Below, piece after piece: positions 43,575 to 52,200 of a stretch of 64,000 bases of DNA; position 1 is the first letter of the stretch, and each line of letters starts with the position of its first letter. Position numbers and translations under genes: made by a program. The notes below the pieces were generated by a model. It had not been told where the DNA came from and searched no databases. It saw nothing but the letters and a program-made list of their open reading frames with translations. Origin of the DNA: JAHJDS01 sp964569795 (GTDB lineage: Bacteria > Desulfobacterota > Desulfarculia > Desulfarculales > JAHJDS01); the NCBI GenBank assembly GCA_964569795.1, contig CAZMVB010000006.1, forward strand, positions 62,001 to 126,000. Reading direction: 5' to 3'.

Positions 43575-46535
43575 TCAGTGGGCCAGGAAAAAGGCGGCCC
43601 GGTTCGCAGGGGACAGGGCCGGAGGCAGGCGCGGGGCCCGGGGTCCCCGGATGATGATCAGGGCCCGCTTGCCGGGGGGCAGATCGAGGGTGACCCGGCC
43701 CTGTTTCCACTCCGGCCGCGGGGGCAGGTCCCGCGGCCCCAGGCTGACCCGGGCCGGGGTGAACCCCGGCGTCAGGGTCAGTCTCCGCCCCCGGCCGCCC
43801 CGGGCCAGGACGATCATCACCTGGGACCGGCGATAGAGGGCCGCGGCCAGGGGGCCGTCGGCCTGCAGGAGCGTGGTTCCGTCCATGGCCAGACGCCGCA
43901 GGTCCAGGCCGGTCGCCACCAGGTCCTTCTTCTTGTCCCAGGCGGTGAACAGGACCCGGGCCCGGGCCTGGACCGGGCCGTGGGTCATGGCCCCGGGCCC
44001 CGGCCGCGTCAGGAACAGGCATTGCCGGCCCGACTCGATGAAGGTCGCTCCGAAGGCCCCGGCGGCGTGGACGGCCTTGACCGCGCTGATCGATTTGCCG
44101 CCGGCCCAGGGGGCCAGCACCGACAGGAGCCGGAACCGCCCCGTCGGGGCGGCCGGTCCCAGGGACAGGGTGGCGTGTTCCCGCTGGGCCACCTTCGGCC
44201 GGGCGTTGGCCAGGACGATGACCTGGCGCGGCCCGGGCGTGACCCGGGCGGTCAGTCGCCCCGGGGAGAAGAACCGGGCCTCCAGGAGCGGGGTCCCGGA
44301 CTCGTCCCGGAGCCGGTAGTCAATGCCCCTCCCGGTCGAACTCAGGCGTCCCCGGAAGTGGAACAGGAGCCGGGGGGCCACCGGCCGGCGGGCGGACACG
44401 TCGTCGGCCACCAGGACCAGGCCGGGCGGCAGGAAGATGACCAGGCGGCGGAAGGACTCGAGCCCCAGGGAGGAAGGGTACATCGGGGCGGCCTCGCCCT
44501 GGGCGGCCGAGATGAAGGGCGTGGCCAGGACCGGGCGCAGCTCGGTCAGGATCGAACGGCGGGGCCGGTCTTCATGAAACCACTTGTGACCCTCGCCCCG
44601 CTGGCCCCGGCCGTCCACGATCAGGGTGTTGTGGTGGCGGGTCATCTTCAGCCGGGAATAGCCGTTGTCCGCCAGCACCAGGTGCCGCCGGGCGTACATG
44701 ATCAGCGAATTCTGGTCAGGGTGGGAGTGGCTGAGGTTGACCCGGAAGCCGTTGATCCGGGTCCAGGTGTTCTTCCGGCCGCCGGGCGGTCCGCACTTGA
44801 AGGCCACCAGGGCGGCGTTCGGCCCCCAGTCGCTGCGCGCGATGAACAGGCCCAGGTCGTCGAACAGGGCAAAGGTCGGCCGGTCGTCCGGGGCCCGGGT
44901 CTTGACTCCCGGATCGTCGCCCAGCACGGCCCACAGCCGGCCGGTGTCCTCGGGGTTGTTGGCGGTGGCCCGATCGATGACCCGGGCCAGCCACTGGGCC
45001 GTGGGGTCGCGATAGGCCCGGGCCAGGATGTAGAGCTCCGACTGGGCCCCGGACCCCTCGACCTCGGGGCAGTCGCCGAAGTTGATCATCGCCCCGTAGT
45101 TGGGCAGCATGTGGTGCAGCCGGAACCGGATCGACTTTTTGAGCCAGGGAAAGCGGGACCAGGGGTCGAGGCCGGTGGCGGTCTGCAGCGACATGAAGAA
45201 GACGGCCAGATGCTCGACGGCGTAGCGCCAGTAGCCCACGCCCTCGTGATAGGATCCGTCGGCCGGCAGTTGGGCGGCGATGTACTGGAAGGCGGCCAGG
45301 GCGACCCGGACCCATCTTTCGGCCCGGGGGACCTCGTCCATCAGGGCCAGACCGGCCACGCCCAGGGCGGCGTAATTGATCCAGAGGTGGTTCTGCCGCC
45401 AGCTCAGGTTCCACCACGTGGCGTGGGGCGTGGTCGCGGCCCGGTACATGAGGGTCGCCTGCCGGATCAGCTTGTTCCGGATCAGGCTTCGGTCCGACGG
45501 CGACAGCTCGGGGTAGAGCCAGTCATAGGCCAGGGCCAGGCCGGACAGAAGATGGGCCGCACCCAGGTCGTTGTTGCGGAAAACGCCCACGCCCCACTCG
45601 GGCCACGAGGCCACGGCCCGGGCCCATCGCAGGGCCGCCCGCTTGTATCTGGCCTGGCCGGTCAGAAGATACATCCCGGCGTTGACCGAGAGCCGATAGC
45701 CGGAGAAGACCCAGGGGTACAGTTCGGTCGCGTTTGACATGGGCCAGGTCGGCGGCGACTCGTTCAGCTTGCGGTCCACAAAGGCCTTCAGTCGGGCGAA
45801 ATCACCGAGCAGGGGCCCTTTGATCAGACGCCGGTAACGGGCCAGGGCCCTCGGAGTGAAGATCAGGCGGGGGTGTCCCGCGCCCGGTTTGAGACGGACC
45901 GACAAGGGCAGGGAGGGCCCCGGCGGCGGGCCGAAGGTCGGGATCGGTCCCGGGGGCAGCGGGTCATGGTTCCGGACCCGGGGCAGCAGCGAGTCCTTGC
46001 CCCGCAGTCCGGTCCGGACGAAATCAAGGGTAAACTTGGCCGGGGTCGAGCCCCGGCGCTGGACCATCCAGGCCATCTGGGCGGCGTCCACGGTGGGGCG
46101 GTACTCGATCCACAGCCAGGCCGACTCGCCGTTTTTGAGGCAGACCCAGGGGCCGTAACCCCGGGCAATGACCCGGCCGCTCCGACCGATGACCCGCTGC
46201 TGGAGGCGCAGGCACCGCAGGCGCCCCGGGGTCCGCGAGACGACCCGGGTCTTGAACACCAGCCTCGAGGTCGGCGGCGCCTGCTTGACCAGGATCATGA
46301 TCCAGGCCAGAACCGACGAGGTCGCCCGGCCCGTCAGCCGGACCATGGGGGACCCGGCCGGCCGGACCACCTTCAGGCCGGGCCCGGCCTCCCAGTTGGG
46401 CCAGTCGGACGCGGCCGCCGCCGGCCGGCCGCCCAACAGTGACCCGGCGACCACCAGGGCCGTTGCCAGGGCCGCGGCGACCGACCGACTCGGGTGACCC
46501 TTCCGCGACGATCTCTCGGTTTGCAGACGCCTCAC
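43575..46535 (-). CDS. secreted heparinase II/III-like polysaccharide lyase
   Basis: This is a 986-residue exported protein with a signal peptide (VAAALATALVVAGSLLGGRPAAAAS). Residues about 60-190 form a beta-rich domain of unknown family. Residues 215-580 are an alpha/alpha toroid of the alginate lyase/heparinase type, with GVGYWRYAVEHLAVFF. Residues 600-780 match the heparinase II/III-like beta domain, including LSHSHPDQNSLIMYARR with its conserved His. A long C-terminal beta domain follows. The GTG start has GGAGGA five bases before it. The substrate is unknown; an acidic or amino-sugar glycan made by the neighbouring glycosyltransferases is plausible. Confidence 0.82.
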   Translation of the reverse strand: MRRLQTERSSRKGHPSRSVAAALATALVVAGSLLGGRPAAAASDWPNWEAGPGLKVVRPAGSPMVRLTGRATSSVLAWIMILVKQAPPTSRLVFKTRVVSRTPGRLRCLRLQQRVIGRSGRVIARGYGPWVCLKNGESAWLWIEYRPTVDAAQMAWMVQRRGSTPAKFTLDFVRTGLRGKDSLLPRVRNHDPLPPGPIPTFGPPPGPSLPLSVRLKPGAGHPRLIFTPRALARYRRLIKGPLLGDFARLKAFVDRKLNESPPTWPMSNATELYPWVFSGYRLSVNAGMYLLTGQARYKRAALRWARAVASWPEWGVGVFRNNDLGAAHLLSGLALAYDWLYPELSPSDRSLIRNKLIRQATLMYRAATTPHATWWNLSWRQNHLWINYAALGVAGLALMDEVPRAERWVRVALAAFQYIAAQLPADGSYHEGVGYWRYAVEHLAVFFMSLQTATGLDPWSRFPWLKKSIRFRLHHMLPNYGAMINFGDCPEVEGSGAQSELYILARAYRDPTAQWLARVIDRATANNPEDTGRLWAVLGDDPGVKTRAPDDRPTFALFDDLGLFIARSDWGPNAALVAFKCGPPGGRKNTWTRINGFRVNLSHSHPDQNSLIMYARRHLVLADNGYSRLKMTRHHNTLIVDGRGQRGEGHKWFHEDRPRRSILTELRPVLATPFISAAQGEAAPMYPSSLGLESFRRLVIFLPPGLVLVADDVSARRPVAPRLLFHFRGRLSSTGRGIDYRLRDESGTPLLEARFFSPGRLTARVTPGPRQVIVLANARPKVAQREHATLSLGPAAPTGRFRLLSVLAPWAGGKSISAVKAVHAAGAFGATFIESGRQCLFLTRPGPGAMTHGPVQARARVLFTAWDKKKDLVATGLDLRRLAMDGTTLLQADGPLAAALYRRSQVMIVLARGGRGRRLTLTPGFTPARVSLGPRDLPPRPEWKQGRVTLDLPPGKRALIIIRGPRAPRLPPALSPANRAAFFLAH

Positions 46536-46832
46536 TGGAATCCTCCATCACAAGTCGTTCGAATCATGGTGCCCCAAAAACAGCACCGGCGGCAAGGGCC
46601 GGGGGCCTCATCGGCCGGTGGCGTCGGTCTTTCCCCAGGACGAAGTATTTAATGACCCGGGGGGGCCTGTCAATCACCACGGCGTCCCGCCCCCTGTCTG
46701 AACCCCTGGTGGCCGACCGGGGGCCTGGCTGCCAATCAGGTCTTTTCGACCTTTACCGGCCTGAAAAATGGTAACGGGTCTGGTATGTTTTACCAACAGA
46801 CCGCGCGGTTCTGGTCTTGACCGGGGAGAGGC

Positions 46833-47645
46833 GTGGGAATAAGCCGCGGCGCCATTCAGAAACTGATTCTGCTGGCCCTGGTGGGGGGCGGGGTGGCCCT
46901 CTTTTTCGCCATGGGCTGGCATCGCCTGTTCACCCTGGAGAACCTCCAAATTTCCTGGAGTGCTTTGCAGGGGTACTATCAGGGCCATCCGGCCCTGATG
47001 GTGGCCGTCTATTTCCTGGTGTACATCCTGGTGACGGCCCTGTCCCTGCCCGGGGCGATGATCCTGACCCTTCTGGGCGGGGCATTGTTCGGCTTCTGGC
47101 TGGGCCTGGTGACGGTCTCGTTCGCCAGCACCATCGGGGCTACGGCGGCCTGTTTTGTGGCCCGGTTCATCCTGGGCGAGCCCCTGCAGCGCCGCTACGG
47201 CGACAAGCTGGCGGCCATCAACCGGGGCATCGAACGGGAAGGGGCTTTCTATTTATTCACCCTGCGGCTGGTGCCCGTGTTCCCGTTTTTCGTGATCAAT
47301 CTGGTGATGGGCCTGACCCGGCTCCGGCTGAGGACCTTTTACTGGGTGTCCCAGATCGGGATGCTGGCCGGGACGGCGGTGTACGTCTTCGCCGGGACCC
47401 AGTTGGGCCGGGCCATCAGCGCCGGGCCCAAGCTGCTGGCCGCCTACGGGATTGACCGCTGGATCCCGCCGGTGTTCGACGTGAACGTGCCGGTCGTCTT
47501 TTCCGATTTCATCCGGGAGTTCATCACCTGGAAGATCCTGGCGGCCTTCATCCTGATCGGGGTGTTTCCCCTGGCGGCCAAGTGGATCATCGGCCGGATC
47601 CGGCGGCGGGGCGCCCGGCGGGCGGCCGCCGACCGGGCGGCCTGA
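46833..47645 (+). CDS. TVP38/TMEM64 (DedA-like) membrane protein
   Basis: This is a 270-residue protein with about six hydrophobic segments. The SNARE-associated/VTT domain (about 60-215) shows FLVYILVTALSLPGAMILTL, GGALFGFWLG, and the RLVPVFPFFVINLVMG motif. Such proteins are membrane lipid scramblases or transporters in better known cases. The GTG start has GGGGAGAG just upstream. It lies 10 bases before a MerA-like flavoprotein, and the two families are often adjacent or fused, so a functional pair is likely. Confidence 0.88.
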   Translation: MGISRGAIQKLILLALVGGGVALFFAMGWHRLFTLENLQISWSALQGYYQGHPALMVAVYFLVYILVTALSLPGAMILTLLGGALFGFWLGLVTVSFASTIGATAACFVARFILGEPLQRRYGDKLAAINRGIEREGAFYLFTLRLVPVFPFFVINLVMGLTRLRLRTFYWVSQIGMLAGTAVYVFAGTQLGRAISAGPKLLAAYGIDRWIPPVFDVNVPVVFSDFIREFITWKILAAFILIGVFPLAAKWIIGRIRRRGARRAAADRAA

Positions 47646-47655
47646 GGGAGGAATC

Positions 47656-49113
47656 ATGGCCTATGACTTTGACCTGGGCGTGATCGGCGGCGGCTCGGCC
47701 GGCCTGACCGTGGCCGCCGGGGCGGCCAGGGCCGGGGCCCGGACCCTGCTGATCGAACGGGAGCCGGTCCTGGGCGGCGACTGCCTGCACTACGGCTGCG
47801 TCCCGTCCAAGACCCTGATCGAGACGGCCCGGGTTTTTCGGCGGATGAAAGACGCGGCCGCCTTTGGCCTGCCGGCCCCGGCCGTCCCGCCGGTGGATTT
47901 CAGGAAGATCCGGGACCGGATAACGCGGGTCGTGGCCGAGATCCAGCGACACGACTCCGAGGAGCGCTTCTGCGGCCTGGGGGTCAAGGTCGAGTTCGGT
48001 CCGGCCCAGTTCGTTGACGACCGGAAGGTCAAGGTGGACGGCCGGGCGTTCACGGCCAAATCCTGGGTCATCGCCACCGGCTCGTCGCCGGCGGCCCCGC
48101 CGGTGGCGGGCCTGGACCGGACGCTTCATCTGACCAACAGGGACATCTTCTACCTGGACGAACTGCCCTCGTCGATGATCGTTCTGGGGGCCGGGCCGAT
48201 CGCCGTCGAGATGGCCCAGGCCTTTGCCCGGCTGGGATGCGAGGTGACCGTCATCCAGCGCAGCGGCCAGATCCTGAGCAAGGAGGACCCGGACATGGCC
48301 GGGCTGGTCATGGCCCGGCTCGAGGCCGAGGGGGTTAAAATCAGGCTGAACACGGCCACCCTGAGGGTGGCCGAGGCCGGCGGGGGCCGGGAGGTGGTCG
48401 TCCAGCCGGCGGGCGGCCACGAGGAAACCCTGCGGGCCGAGGCCCTGCTGGTCGCCCTGGGCCGCCGGCCCAACCTGGACGGCCTGGGTCTCGAGGCGGC
48501 CGGGGTCGAGTATGACCGCCGGGGACTGAAGCTGGACAGTCGGCTCCGGACCGGCCGCACCCACATCTTCGGCGCGGGCGACGTCACCGGGACCTTTCAG
48601 TTCACCCACGCCGCCGGGTACGAGGGCGGGGTGGTCGTGGCCAACGCCGTGTTCCGCCTGCCGCGCCGGGCGGACTACACCTGGCTGCCCTGGTGCACCT
48701 ATGCCGAGCCCGAGCTGGCCTCGGTGGGCAAAAACGAAAAGGCGGCCCGGGCGGCCGGGATCGAGCCCGTGGTCTGGACCGAATTTTTCGGGGACAATGA
48801 CCGGGCCCTGGCCGAGGGCGCCGGCCAGGGCAAGATCAAGCTGATTCTGGACGCCAGGGAAAAACCGCTGGGCGTCCAGATCGCGGGGCCCGCGGCCGGC
48901 GAGCTGATCGCCGAGTGGGTGGCCGTCCTGGGAGGCAAGGTCAAGCTGTCCACCCTGGCGGCGGCGGTCCATCCCTATCCGACCCTGGCCGAGATCAACA
49001 AGCGGGTGGCCGGGGACCTGATGGCCGCCAAGATTTTTTCGGACAAGGTCAAAAAGGGCCTCAAGTTGTTCTTTCATCTGCGCGGCCGCGCCTGCCGGGC
49101 TCCGGAGGGGTAG
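47656..49113 (+). CDS. mercuric reductase/dihydrolipoyl dehydrogenase-like flavoprotein
   Basis: This 485-residue class I pyridine-nucleotide disulfide oxidoreductase has the FAD motif GVIGGGSAGLTVA, the redox disulfide CLHYGCVPSK (about residues 42-47), the NAD(P) motif GAGPIAVEMAQ and the C-terminal VHPYPTLAE (His-Glu pair from the partner subunit). It has no N-terminal mercury-binding domain and no C-terminal vicinal cysteine pair, so mercury reduction is not supported. It probably reduces a small disulfide or quinone-like partner linked to the adjacent TVP38 protein. Confidence 0.88.
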   Translation: MAYDFDLGVIGGGSAGLTVAAGAARAGARTLLIEREPVLGGDCLHYGCVPSKTLIETARVFRRMKDAAAFGLPAPAVPPVDFRKIRDRITRVVAEIQRHDSEERFCGLGVKVEFGPAQFVDDRKVKVDGRAFTAKSWVIATGSSPAAPPVAGLDRTLHLTNRDIFYLDELPSSMIVLGAGPIAVEMAQAFARLGCEVTVIQRSGQILSKEDPDMAGLVMARLEAEGVKIRLNTATLRVAEAGGGREVVVQPAGGHEETLRAEALLVALGRRPNLDGLGLEAAGVEYDRRGLKLDSRLRTGRTHIFGAGDVTGTFQFTHAAGYEGGVVVANAVFRLPRRADYTWLPWCTYAEPELASVGKNEKAARAAGIEPVVWTEFFGDNDRALAEGAGQGKIKLILDAREKPLGVQIAGPAAGELIAEWVAVLGGKVKLSTLAAAVHPYPTLAEINKRVAGDLMAAKIFSDKVKKGLKLFFHLRGRACRAPEG

Positions 49114-49159
49114 TGTCCGGGTCAATAGGCGACCACGGCGTCAGAGGAAGGGAGAAATC

Positions 49160-50047
49160 ATGAGCGACTCACCGGAAATATCGGCCGAGTTCCCCTTCGA
49201 GCCCCACTACGCCACGGTTTTGGGCTCGAAGATGCACTACGTCGAACGGGGCGCGGGCGACCCGATCCTGTTCCTGCACGGCAACCCGACCAGTTCCTAT
49301 CTGTGGCGAAACATCATTCCCTTCCTGGTTCCCCTGGGACGCTGCCTGGCACCGGACCTGATCGGGATGGGCAAATCCGATAAACCGGACATCGACTACC
49401 GCCTGGCCGATCACATCCGGTACGTTGACGCCTTCATCGAGGCCCTGGACCTGAAGAACCTGACCCTGGTCGTTCACGACTGGGGCAGCGCCCTGGGATT
49501 CCACTACGCCCGCCGGCACGAGGCCAACGTCAAGGGCCTGGCCTTCATGGAGTCCATCGTGGCCCCGGCCCCGGGCTGGGATGTTTTTCCGAAAGACATG
49601 GCCGGCATCTTCAAGGCCTTCCGGACCGAGGGCGTGGGCTGGGACCTGATCGTCAACAAGAACGTGTTCGTCGAAAACGTCCTGCCGGCCTCCATTGTCC
49701 GGAAGCTCGGCGACGAGGAGATGAATACCTACCGAGAGCCGTTCAGGGACCCCGGGTCGCGCAAGCCGGTCTGGCGCTGGCCCAACGAGATCCCCGTCGC
49801 CGGCGAGCCGGCCGACGTGGCCGCCCTGGTGGAGGCCTACCGGGCCTGGCTTACGGAAACAAAGCTGCCCAAGCTGCTCATCTACGCCCACCCCGGGGCG
49901 CTGATCATGGCCCCGATGGTCGAGTGGTGCAAGCGGAACCTGAAGAATCTGGAGACCGTGGACCTGGGGCCGGGTGTCCACTTCCTCCAGGAGGATCACC
50001 CCCACGAGATCGGCCTGGCCCTGGCCGCCTGGTACAAGCGACTTTAG
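49160..50047 (+). CDS. dhaA: haloalkane dehalogenase (HLD-II type)
   Basis: This is a 295-residue alpha/beta hydrolase. All key DhaA-type residues are present: halide-binding Asn42 in HGNPTSSYLW, nucleophile Asp107 and halide-binding Trp108 in VHDWGS, catalytic acid Glu131 in FMESIVAP, and the base His in GPGVHFLQEDHP. They would hydrolyse the carbon-halogen bond of haloalkanes to an alcohol and halide. No signal peptide is seen. It follows the flavoprotein gene by 46 bases and precedes a DsrE gene by 49 bases on the same strand. Other HLD-like esterases are less likely because of the Asn-Trp pair. Confidence 0.9.
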   Translation: MSDSPEISAEFPFEPHYATVLGSKMHYVERGAGDPILFLHGNPTSSYLWRNIIPFLVPLGRCLAPDLIGMGKSDKPDIDYRLADHIRYVDAFIEALDLKNLTLVVHDWGSALGFHYARRHEANVKGLAFMESIVAPAPGWDVFPKDMAGIFKAFRTEGVGWDLIVNKNVFVENVLPASIVRKLGDEEMNTYREPFRDPGSRKPVWRWPNEIPVAGEPADVAALVEAYRAWLTETKLPKLLIYAHPGALIMAPMVEWCKRNLKNLETVDLGPGVHFLQEDHPHEIGLALAAWYKRL

Positions 50048-50096
50048 TCTTTGTCCCCTTCAATGACGCCAGACCGATGAAAGGAAGGAGTGAATC

Positions 50097-50429
50097 ATGA
50101 GTGACAAGGCATTGGTTATCATCAGCACCGGGGACGCGGCCAAGGCGAGGACGGGTTTGATGTGGTCCATGCGCTGCCTCCAGGAGGGCTGGCTGGAGGA
50201 GGTCAAGGTCGTCTTTTTCGGACCCGGGGAAAACGTATTGCTCGCCGACGAGCAGGCCCAGAATTTCGTTCGCGAGATCCAGAAGGCCGAGCCGCCCATC
50301 GCCTGTAAGTTCCTGGCCGATCGGGAAGGCACCACCGAGGCCATCGAGAAGCTGGGGGTCGAGGTGGTTTACGTGGGCAAGATCATCGCCGATCACATCC
50401 GGGACGGCTGGACCCCCCTGGTCTGGTAA
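50097..50429 (+). CDS. DsrE family protein
   Basis: This is a 110-residue single-domain protein of the DsrE/DsrF-like fold, with ALVIISTGDAAKARTGLMWS at the N terminus and VKVVFFGPGE in the core. No active cysteine of the DsrE type is present at the usual position, so sulfur transfer is not supported; only Cys residues MRC and IAC remain. An AAGGAAGGAG site precedes the ATG. It follows the dehalogenase gene. Confidence 0.82.
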   Translation: MSDKALVIISTGDAAKARTGLMWSMRCLQEGWLEEVKVVFFGPGENVLLADEQAQNFVREIQKAEPPIACKFLADREGTTEAIEKLGVEVVYVGKIIADHIRDGWTPLVW

Positions 50430-50594
50430 GCGCCGGCGCGGCCGGATTGGGGGCCGGGGAGCGGTAAAAATGGGGTCTCAACCCTTGGCAAAAGGGGCCG
50501 GGTGCCCATTGGCCCGGCGGTCCTTCCAGACTAAGGTTGAATTGAACGGACGGACGTCTGTTCATTGTCAATCAGACCGAAGCAAGGAGGACCT

Positions 50595-51323
50595 ATGCTA
50601 GTCGCCAACTGGATGAGTCGGGACGTGATTTCCGCCTCACCGGACACTTCCCTGCACGAGGCCATGCGGCTGCTGGAGAAGAACCGGATCCGGCGGCTCC
50701 CCGTGGTCAAGAAAAGGAAGCTGGTGGGCATCGTCACCGAACGGGATCTCAAGGCGGCCTATCCCTCGGCGGCCACGCTGCTGTCGGCCCACGAGCTGCC
50801 TTATCTGCTGGACAAGGTCAGGCTCCGGGAGCTGATGACCAAGGACCCGATCACCATCGGGGTGTACGATACGGTCGAGGAGGCGGCCGATCTGATGATG
50901 ACCCACAGGGTCGGCGGCCTGCCCGTGAAGGACGGCGAGACGCTGGTGGGCGTCATCTCCGAGTCGGACGTGTTCCGGGCCATGGTCTCGGTGTCCGGGC
51001 TGCACCTGGGCGGGATCCAGTACGCCATGATCCTGGACGATCGCCCGGGCACCATCAAGAACGCCGCGGACGTCATCCGCCGGTTCGGCGGTCGGCTGGT
51101 GAGCATCCTGACCTCCTACGACGGGATGCCCGAGGGCAAACGCCTGGTCTTCATCCGCTCCAGGGGTTTAAACCGGACCCGGTTGACTGAACTGCAGGAG
51201 GATCTGTCACGGGTGGGCCGGCTGGTCTATGTCCTGGACGGCCGGGAAAAGACCAAGCAGCTGTTCGCCTCGCCCGAGTCGCTCCTGGCCCTGGGCGAGA
51301 AGAAGCGGCGGGCCACCGCCTAA
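50595..51323 (+). CDS. CBS pair and ACT domain protein
   Basis: This is a 242-residue regulator-like protein. Two CBS motifs (about 1-60 and 73-135) begin MSRDVISASPDTSLHEAM and LMTKDPITIGVYDTVEEA. An ACT-like domain (about 145-220) opens ILDDRPGTIKNAADVIRRFG. Such proteins sense adenine nucleotides or amino acids. I chose the ATG at 50595 with AAGGAGG seven bases upstream over an upstream in-frame start. The next gene, DUF2059, follows after 59 bases. Confidence 0.88.
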   Translation: MLVANWMSRDVISASPDTSLHEAMRLLEKNRIRRLPVVKKRKLVGIVTERDLKAAYPSAATLLSAHELPYLLDKVRLRELMTKDPITIGVYDTVEEAADLMMTHRVGGLPVKDGETLVGVISESDVFRAMVSVSGLHLGGIQYAMILDDRPGTIKNAADVIRRFGGRLVSILTSYDGMPEGKRLVFIRSRGLNRTRLTELQEDLSRVGRLVYVLDGREKTKQLFASPESLLALGEKKRRATA

Positions 51324-51382
51324 GCGTGAGCCGGTCGGTCGGTACCGGCTGGCTGCGTCCCTTCCCGGGGAGGACACCAACC

Positions 51383-52144
51383 ATGATTCAAAAAATCTCG
51401 GCCGGGCTGGCCCTGGGGCTGGTCTTGGGGTTGGCCCCGTCGTCGCCGGCCCCGGCCGGTCCGGACAGCTTGGCCCTGAAGCTGGATCTGGCCCGCCGGA
51501 TCGTCCACATGGCCAATCCTTTTTTCACCCTGGGCCGCCGGCGCCTGGTGGCCCTGGTTCGCGGCTCGTGCACCCGGCCCGGCTCGCTCCAGAAGGTGAT
51601 CAAGGCCTACGACGACTTCACCGACGGCGTGGCCGTGGTCCTGGCCCGCCATATGGGCCTGGCCAGCCTGCGCGCCTTTGTCCGGTTCTACAACACCCCG
51701 GTGGGGCGGAAACTGGTCGAAAACCAGATGCTCATGCTCCGCGAGTTCGGCCGGGCCAGCCTGATGATGGCCAAGCGCCAGTGGAGGCGGCAACCCCTGG
51801 GTTCCCTGGCCGATTCGATTCCCCTGGCGGGCCTTGACCGGGACCGGCTGGCCGCGGCCCGGGCCCTGGCCGCCCGGTCCCAATTTTTTAATTGGTTGAC
51901 CCGGAGATGGGTTATAGGCAATCTGAAGATCAAGGGCATCACCGCGCCGATGTTGGACGAGTTCTGGTCCCGGCTGGTGGCCAGGTTGCTGACCCGGAGC
52001 GAGATCAAGGCCCTGGGGGCCTTTTACCGCAGTCCGGCCTATCGCCGGTTCACGGCCGGACTGCCCCGGCTTCAGGCCCGGATCATCGTCTCGCTGGGTC
52101 CGTATCAGCAGACCCTGTACCGGGTGTTGTCCGACTGTAATTGA
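51383..52144 (+). CDS. DUF2059 family exported protein
   Basis: This 253-residue protein starts at ATG 51383 with GGGGAGG upstream. It has a signal peptide (GLALGLVLGLAPSSPAPAG). Two DUF2059-like helical modules are visible, with the segments LRAFVRFYNTPVGRKLVE and IKALGAFYRSPAYRRFTAG. The family is periplasmic and of unknown function. The gene sits between CBS-ACT and universal stress genes on the same strand. Confidence 0.82.
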   Translation: MIQKISAGLALGLVLGLAPSSPAPAGPDSLALKLDLARRIVHMANPFFTLGRRRLVALVRGSCTRPGSLQKVIKAYDDFTDGVAVVLARHMGLASLRAFVRFYNTPVGRKLVENQMLMLREFGRASLMMAKRQWRRQPLGSLADSIPLAGLDRDRLAAARALAARSQFFNWLTRRWVIGNLKIKGITAPMLDEFWSRLVARLLTRSEIKALGAFYRSPAYRRFTAGLPRLQARIIVSLGPYQQTLYRVLSDCN

Positions 52145-52200
52145 CGGGCGCCGATTGCGGCGGTCGGCGTCCTTTTCACACATTTGGCTGGAGGTAATCC

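Noticed and set aside
47656..49113. Mercuric reductase
   Set aside because: The C-terminal vicinal cysteines and the N-terminal mercury-binding domain are absent, and there are no mer genes nearby. Kept as a MerA-like flavoprotein.
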